Assembly: GCA_904501835.1 (NCBI GenBank)
Contig: CAJGBW010000053.1
Coordinates: 1 to 11,060 of the forward strand
DNA length: 11,060 nt
Origin: an uncultured Bacteroidales bacterium
GTDB lineage: Bacteria; Bacteroidota; Bacteroidia; Bacteroidales; UBA932
Direction of reading: 5' to 3'
Shown here: positions 7,290 through 11,060 of the stretch, piece after piece
Layout of the letters: the number at the start of each line of letters is the position of its first letter
Position numbering within the stretch: the first letter of the stretch is position 1
The notes under the pieces: model-generated
What the model was told of the DNA's origin: nothing
The model's input: the letters and a program-made list of their open reading frames with translations, nothing else
The model's database searches: none
Made by a program: the position numbers and the translations under genes

Positions 7290-7327
7290 AAAAATCCCCA
7301 AAGTTCGTTTGAACCTTGGGGATTTTT
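7290..7327. terminator. Shared terminator between convergent genes
   Basis: Two 17-nt arms (7290-7306 and 7311-7327) enclose a GTTT loop, with four C:G pairs in the middle and A/T tracts at both ends, so U-runs follow the stem on either strand. On the plus strand there is one A-C mismatch (7302/7315). In the minus-strand RNA the same position is a G-U wobble, so that version is fully paired. It lies 46 nt after dxs and 17 nt after the stop of the lipoprotein gene, and should stop both transcripts. Confidence 0.88.
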
Positions 7328-7344
7328 GTATAGTGAGGTGGATT

Positions 7345-10300
7345 CTATTCCTCCATCCAAGCACCTACCTGAGAGTAAATCGTCTTGGCCATGTATTCCA
7401 TACCGGCTGCATCAGGGTGAACAGCTTTGTCATACTTGCTGAGCGGCGCCGCCTGCTTAAAGCCACAAAGTTCCAAGAAATCCACATACTTGGCATTGTA
7501 GTGCGTAGCAATCGCACGAATGGCAGACTGCATACCCGGCTTCAACGCATCACCGATGATACAAACCACTTTCGCTTTCGGATAACGCACCTTGATCATC
7601 TGCATCAATTTAATGTATGAAGAGCAGAAGGTCGTGAAATCCAAGGCTTCAGCCTGTGCCAAAGTCGTACAAGCATCAGCAGCGTTAAACAAAGGCTGCA
7701 ACTGGGTCGCAGAAACAGCAGAACCGCTATCCATCGCAACGGATCCAATCAATTTCTCGGTCGCGCCGTAAGAAGCCATGTGACCGAAGTCATTGGTACC
7801 ACCATGAATAAGAATCACGTCAGGATTACCCACACCGGCATATCCGATAAAACGAGTACAGAAGTCCCAATTATACCAATACTGGCTGGAATACGAAGTG
7901 GCGGTCGTATTTTTCACCACAGTTGTATTACCTGAAGAGATATTCATCTCAAACTGGGCATTCTTCATCTTATTGTAAATCAAACGATACCACCAGGTCT
8001 TATCCACAGTCAAAACGTCACAAGCGGTATTGCTTGTATTCGGATAGTGAGTCGTACAAGCTTTACTACCTACTTTAGAAGAAGCAATCCAACCGGAGAA
8101 GGTTGAGATAGAGTCACCGATGATGCTGACTCTCTTCTTCGCTACGGTAGGCTGGGTGTCGGCAGGAAGATTCTTCAAAGTAGGATAAGAATCGCTACCT
8201 GCAACCCACTCAGAAGCCGTGGCTACTGAAATACTGCTGGTTCCTTGATTCAATTTGGTAAGCAAGGTACCGGAAGTCATTTGTGAAACGGTATAACCCG
8301 CACAACCGCTTGCCACGTGATTACTGTTAGACGTAGGAGCCAAACGGAAAGCAATGTTGTAGTAGCAACGATTTACAGGGACAGCAGCACTGGCTCTTCC
8401 GAGAATAGAACCATAATAAGTCAAAGAAGAAGAGGTTACAGGAGCGCCGCGGAACTGAATTTCAGCCGGCGACACAGGAGAATAACAGTTGTCAATCAAA
8501 TGGGTGCTGACATTGGTATAACCTACAATAGCGGCCGTTCCCAAAATAGCACTGGCGTTGGTTGAATTTACAAAGGCGGGGCGAGCGAAACAGTTTACCA
8601 AAGATGCTGCACCATTTCCCTGCAACCATCCACAGATACCGGCCACCAAAGAATAATTAGAACTATTCACACCGGTTGCTGTAATTTCAGCACCTATCAC
8701 AGCACAGTTGGAAATAATACCTTCCTCACCCACATTGACTACATAGTTAAGTCCGCAGATACCTCCAACCTGATAGAGACCTTTCACCTGGCCATAAGCC
8801 ACACAATTATCAATTACGGCTACCTGATCCTTATTGGTACTATTGGTATTGATTGAGCCCACAATACCACCGACATTATAATTAGAGCTCTCTACTACAG
8901 AGGTATTACTTTGAACGCAGGAAATCACACTTCCCTGATAGAGAATAGCCGTGATACCACCCACATTCCAATTGGTACCAGTTACCTTACCTTCACAAAC
9001 ACTGGACTTGATATAAGCGTCAGCACCTCCGAGAGAAGCCGTGACGCCACCAGCATAATAATTACAAGAAACGGTTGAACCCTTCTTGAATATACAATTG
9101 CTGATTTTACATCCTGAATCAGCCGTACCGATAACACCACCGGCATGATTAGACTTGGCTGATACGGTACCTTTGAAAGAGCAGCCATCAATCGTACAAC
9201 CCGTCGCACGACCGATAAGACCAGCGGTATAAGATTTTCCATCCACCTCACCCGTTGATGTCACAGAGCCATTGGCAGAACAATTGGTAACGCTACATTT
9301 ATAAGCATAGGCCACCAACGAAGCCGCATAAGCGTGACTTGTTGTGATATTGGTCGAAGTCATATTGATGTTGGACAAACTGGCATTGGTACCGACATTT
9401 CCAAACAAGGCAGTATTTCTTTGCGCCTCGTTATTGATAGCAAGAAAAGAAATCGTGTAGTTTCCACCATCATACGATCCTCTGAAATTTACAGCCGTTG
9501 AATTTCCAATAGGAGCAAATTTCTCATATTGGACCATATTGATATCCGCTGTTTGTTTATAATAAGCCAATCTCAAAACGGCAGCTGAATCGACATTGAT
9601 GAGTTTGGACATCTCATTCAAGTCATAGGCTGAAGAAATCAAATAAGGTTCTTCCTTGGTACCTTTACCGCCACTGAACATCATTTCTACCTGGGTATAG
9701 TCATCAAAATTAGCCACTTTATCAGATGAGGCATCGTAGGTAAAGGCAGGCATTACCACGATTTTTGACTTGAGCATTTCAATGGAAGAAGTCTTGGCGA
9801 TAGTCATAGATTTTCCATTGGTATCCTCGAGTTTTACAGAGAAACCTTTCTCATAAGTTCCCTCGGGGACTACGATATAAAAAGCTGTACCTTCTTGCGA
9901 CAAGGATACTCCGTTCAAATTAAGTGCTACCGAACGAGTAGAATCGGCCGTTGATGTTCCGCTGATACGGGCATTGATATAATCCAGACTGAATTTTCCA
10001 CAGACCTGCTCATCGTTGGCACCTGTAAATGTCAATCGATTCAAAGCTACAGGCTGCGCACCTGCCTTGACACGAATCTGAAGCACGGCGCAAAGATTTT
10101 TCAAACTTGCACCATCGGTAGAATAGACATGCCCCACGGCAGGAGCGGCACCTACACCGAAACTACCCTCCTGATATCCCTGGGTTGCAGGAAGGTTAAC
10201 TTCGTAATCGCCACTATAAATGGAAGCGGGATATATTATATTATAAGGTAAGTCGAGCAATTCATCAAACAAGAAGGTCGCCGTCTCGCTATCCGAAGAC

Positions 10301-10545
10301 AGAGTCAAGGGACGAGAATCGCAGCCATTGATATTCACTTTATCACCGGCCGTCCAAAGAACTTTACGGACGCCATCACCATTACCGGGAGCAAGAATCG
10401 TTCGGGTGTTATTTTCAACCGACAACTGAATTCTGGATTTAGCTCCGTCCAAAATAGGATCTTGAATGCCGCTTTGCTCCTTCTGAACACATGAAACCGA
10501 AAACAAAGCAAAGGCTGACAATAGAATTAATAATCTTGATTTCAT
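7345..10545 (-). CDS. Surface lipoprotein: fimbrillin-like, GLUG repeats, SGNH esterase
   Basis: A 1066-residue protein with four visible parts. A lipoprotein signal peptide (1-18) precedes C19 (FSVSC lipobox); CVQKEQ partly resembles a Bacteroidota lipoprotein surface-export signal. Residues about 35-270 resemble the fimbrillin/Mfa-like domain (WTAGDKVNI at 64-72, then ATF and IIYPA). Residues about 290-735 form a GLUG-like solenoid with GG[IV]xG cores at 442, 470, 500, 530, 560, 595 and 636, and one Cys per coil. Residues about 803-1066 are an SGNH/GDSL hydrolase: IIGDSIS (808-814, nucleophile S812), SSGNTT (870-875, block II G872), HGGTND (914-919, N918) and AVHPDAAGM (1041-1049, H1043). 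The usual Asp three residues before the His is K1040; D1039 is adjacent. Probably a cell-surface esterase such as a glycan deacetylase; the substrate is unknown. Transcribed alone and convergent to dxs. Confidence 0.88.
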   Translation of the reverse strand: MKSRLLILLSAFALFSVSCVQKEQSGIQDPILDGAKSRIQLSVENNTRTILAPGNGDGVRKVLWTAGDKVNINGCDSRPLTLSSDSETATFLFDELLDLPYNIIYPASIYSGDYEVNLPATQGYQEGSFGVGAAPAVGHVYSTDGASLKNLCAVLQIRVKAGAQPVALNRLTFTGANDEQVCGKFSLDYINARISGTSTADSTRSVALNLNGVSLSQEGTAFYIVVPEGTYEKGFSVKLEDTNGKSMTIAKTSSIEMLKSKIVVMPAFTYDASSDKVANFDDYTQVEMMFSGGKGTKEEPYLISSAYDLNEMSKLINVDSAAVLRLAYYKQTADINMVQYEKFAPIGNSTAVNFRGSYDGGNYTISFLAINNEAQRNTALFGNVGTNASLSNINMTSTNITTSHAYAASLVAYAYKCSVTNCSANGSVTSTGEVDGKSYTAGLIGRATGCTIDGCSFKGTVSAKSNHAGGVIGTADSGCKISNCIFKKGSTVSCNYYAGGVTASLGGADAYIKSSVCEGKVTGTNWNVGGITAILYQGSVISCVQSNTSVVESSNYNVGGIVGSINTNSTNKDQVAVIDNCVAYGQVKGLYQVGGICGLNYVVNVGEEGIISNCAVIGAEITATGVNSSNYSLVAGICGWLQGNGAASLVNCFARPAFVNSTNASAILGTAAIVGYTNVSTHLIDNCYSPVSPAEIQFRGAPVTSSSLTYYGSILGRASAAVPVNRCYYNIAFRLAPTSNSNHVASGCAGYTVSQMTSGTLLTKLNQGTSSISVATASEWVAGSDSYPTLKNLPADTQPTVAKKRVSIIGDSISTFSGWIASSKVGSKACTTHYPNTSNTACDVLTVDKTWWYRLIYNKMKNAQFEMNISSGNTTVVKNTTATSYSSQYWYNWDFCTRFIGYAGVGNPDVILIHGGTNDFGHMASYGATEKLIGSVAMDSGSAVSATQLQPLFNAADACTTLAQAEALDFTTFCSSYIKLMQMIKVRYPKAKVVCIIGDALKPGMQSAIRAIATHYNAKYVDFLELCGFKQAAPLSKYDKAVHPDAAGMEYMAKTIYSQVGAWMEE

Positions 10546-10559
10546 AATATTAATTTGGT

Positions 10560-10569
10560 TAACCGGTTA
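10560..10569. promoter_or_regulatory. Possible operator at lipoprotein transcription start
   Basis: TAACCGGTTA is a perfect palindrome overlapped by a second one, GGTTAACC (10557-10564), giving a GGTTA-ACC-GGTTA direct repeat. It lies immediately downstream of the leftward -7 element, over the expected start point. The central CG flanked by AAC/GTT resembles LacI-family operators. No regulator gene is in the window, so this is inference. Confidence 0.35.
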
Positions 10570-10577
10570 CAAAGGTA
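10570..10577 (-). promoter_or_regulatory. Lipoprotein gene promoter, -7 element
   Basis: Read on the minus strand this is TACCTTTG, an exact TAnnTTTG match. The -33 region is only a T-rich run. The transcript would start near 10563, about 18 nt before the ATG at 10545. It lies back to back with the tRNA operon promoter. Confidence 0.62.
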
Positions 10578-10615
10578 TAAAAAGGGAGAGAGAAAAAAAA
10601 TATTTTGAAGAATTA

Positions 10616-10646
10616 TTTGTAGAATAAAAAAATATTCCTACCTTTG
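10616..10646 (+). promoter_or_regulatory. tRNA operon promoter
   Basis: TTTG (10616-10619), a 19-nt spacer, and TACCTTTG (10639-10646) match the full Bacteroidota consensus. The start should lie near 10652. This is the best-formed rightward promoter in the window, in keeping with a strongly expressed stable-RNA operon. Confidence 0.78.
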
Positions 10647-10649
10647 CAG

Positions 10650-10680
10650 TCCATTTAACGGCTTTTCCGTTAGCAATGGA
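10650..10680 (+). other. Leader stem-loop of the tRNA operon
   Basis: TCCATT (10650-10655) pairs with AATGGA (10675-10680), and TAACGG (10656-10661) pairs with CCGTTA (10667-10672), around a CTTTT loop. This makes a 12-bp stem interrupted only by a 2-nt GC bulge at 10673-10674. It begins at about the predicted transcription start and ends 5 nt before the first tRNA. There is no U-tract, so it is not a terminator. A role in 5' end protection or RNase P access is a guess. Confidence 0.65.
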
Positions 10681-10685
10681 AAGCT

Positions 10686-10759
10686 GCCGATGTAGCTCAG
10701 TTGGCCAGAGCACGTGATTTGTAATCTCGGGGTCGTGGGTTCGACTCCCTCCATCGGCT
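10686..10759 (+). tRNA. tRNA-Thr (anticodon TGT)
   Basis: The acceptor stem GCCGATG/CATCGGC is fully paired and the discriminator is T. The D stem is GCTC/GAGC, and the anticodon TGT at 10720-10722 reads ACA. The anticodon stem has a U-U mismatch (10715/10727) and so does the T stem (10736/10750). CCA is not encoded. First gene of the four-tRNA operon; 29 nt separate it from the next. Confidence 0.93.
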
Positions 10760-10788
10760 CACAAAAAGACAAAGTTCATTTACATATT

Positions 10789-10870
10789 GGGAGAGTACCA
10801 GAGTGGCCAAATGGGGCAGACTGTAAATCTGCTGGCGATGCCTTCGGTGGTTCGAATCCATCCTCTCCCA
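10789..10870 (+). tRNA. tRNA-Tyr (anticodon GTA)
   Basis: 82 nt, a class II tRNA. The acceptor is GGGAGAG/CTCTCCC with discriminator A. The anticodon stem is GCAGA/TCTGC with GTA at 10823-10825. A long variable arm of 13 nt (10833-10845) contains a GGC/GCC stem. The T arm is GGTGG-TTCGAAT-CCATC. CCA is not encoded. Confidence 0.96.
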
Positions 10871-10887
10871 CTATTTTTGCGGTATTC

Positions 10888-10963
10888 GCGGGAGTAGCTC
10901 AGTTGGTAGAGCATTAGCCTTCCAAGCTAAGGGTCGCGGGTTCGAACCTCGTCTCCCGCTCCA
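10888..10963 (+). tRNA. tRNA-Gly (anticodon TCC)
   Basis: The acceptor is GCGGGAG/CTCCCGC. The anticodon stem is TTAGC/GCTAA with TCC at 10921-10923, reading GGA and GGG. The discriminator T (10960) is followed by CCA (10961-10963), so the 3' end may be encoded here, unlike in the other three tRNAs of the operon. It lies 17 nt after tRNA-Tyr and 7 nt before the next tRNA. Confidence 0.96.
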
Positions 10964-10970
10964 AATCAAT

Positions 10971-11042
10971 GCCAGTGTAGCTCAGGGGTAGAGCGCTTCC
11001 TTGGTAAGGAAGAGGTCGTGAGTTCAATTCTCACCACCGGCT
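10971..11042 (+). tRNA. tRNA-Thr (anticodon GGT)
   Basis: The anticodon stem CTTCC/GGAAG carries GGT at 11003-11005, reading ACC and ACU. The acceptor GCCAGTG/CACCGGC has one A-C mismatch at the fourth pair (10974/11038). The discriminator is T and CCA is not encoded. In E. coli the matching tRNA lies directly before tufB; the 18 bases left in the window are AT-rich with no start codon yet. Confidence 0.94.
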
Positions 11043-11060
11043 CTATCAATAAAATAGTAA

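Noticed and set aside
7204..7620. 138-codon plus-strand open frame crossing the dxs end and the terminator
   Set aside because: It runs through the hairpin terminator and the antisense of the catalytic end of the lipoprotein gene, and resembles no protein family.
10714..10917. 67-codon open frame across the tRNA cluster
   Set aside because: It is a translation of tRNA-Thr, tRNA-Tyr and part of tRNA-Gly, a well-known kind of false gene call.

Overview
The window looks like chromosomal DNA of a member of the Bacteroidota, most likely order Bacteroidales. The evidence is: promoters of the TTTG-N19-TAnnTTTG type, A/T-rich translation starts without a clear Shine-Dalgarno, an SSB ending in DDLPF, a LysS that reads like the Bacteroidales type, and a surface-type lipoprotein with a fimbrillin-like domain and GLUG-type repeats. 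The assignment is inferred from sequence character and recalled family resemblance, not from a database search.

Layout. (1) Bases 1-327 hold no gene. They contain the lysS promoter (-7 element at 298-305), a well-formed leftward promoter (218-248), a 16-bp palindrome, and at the far left one 35-nt element whose ends resemble a CRISPR direct repeat of the type VI-B/II-C kind. (2) Bases 328-3353 are a tight rightward cluster: lysS (lysyl-tRNA synthetase), a SpoU/TrmH-family RNA methyltransferase whose ATG overlaps the lysS stop, and aroE (shikimate dehydrogenase) 3 nt further on. (3) Bases 3416-7327 form a second rightward unit with its own promoter: ssb, an MFSD1-like major facilitator transporter, and dxs starting at a TTG codon. 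It ends at a terminator hairpin that can also serve the opposite strand. (4) Bases 7345-10577 hold a single leftward gene for a 1066-residue lipoprotein: fimbrillin-like N-domain, a cysteine-laddered GLUG-like solenoid, and a C-terminal SGNH/GDSL esterase domain. (5) Bases 10616-11060 are a rightward tRNA operon (Thr-TGT, Tyr-GTA, Gly-TCC, Thr-GGT) with a consensus promoter and a 12-bp leader stem-loop. The same tRNA order precedes tufB in Escherichia coli, so an EF-Tu gene is predicted just beyond the right edge.

Most of the window is housekeeping: translation (lysS, tRNAs, an RNA methylase), aromatic amino-acid synthesis (aroE), DNA replication and repair (ssb) and isoprenoid precursor synthesis (dxs). 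The accessory-looking parts are the three-domain lipoprotein esterase, whose canonical SGNH aspartate position is occupied by lysine, and the left edge, where a possible CRISPR repeat is preceded by a promoter pointing towards it. The window begins about one spacer length past that element and ends just before the expected tuf gene. This would fit an assembly contig broken at two repeated sequences, which is an inference only.
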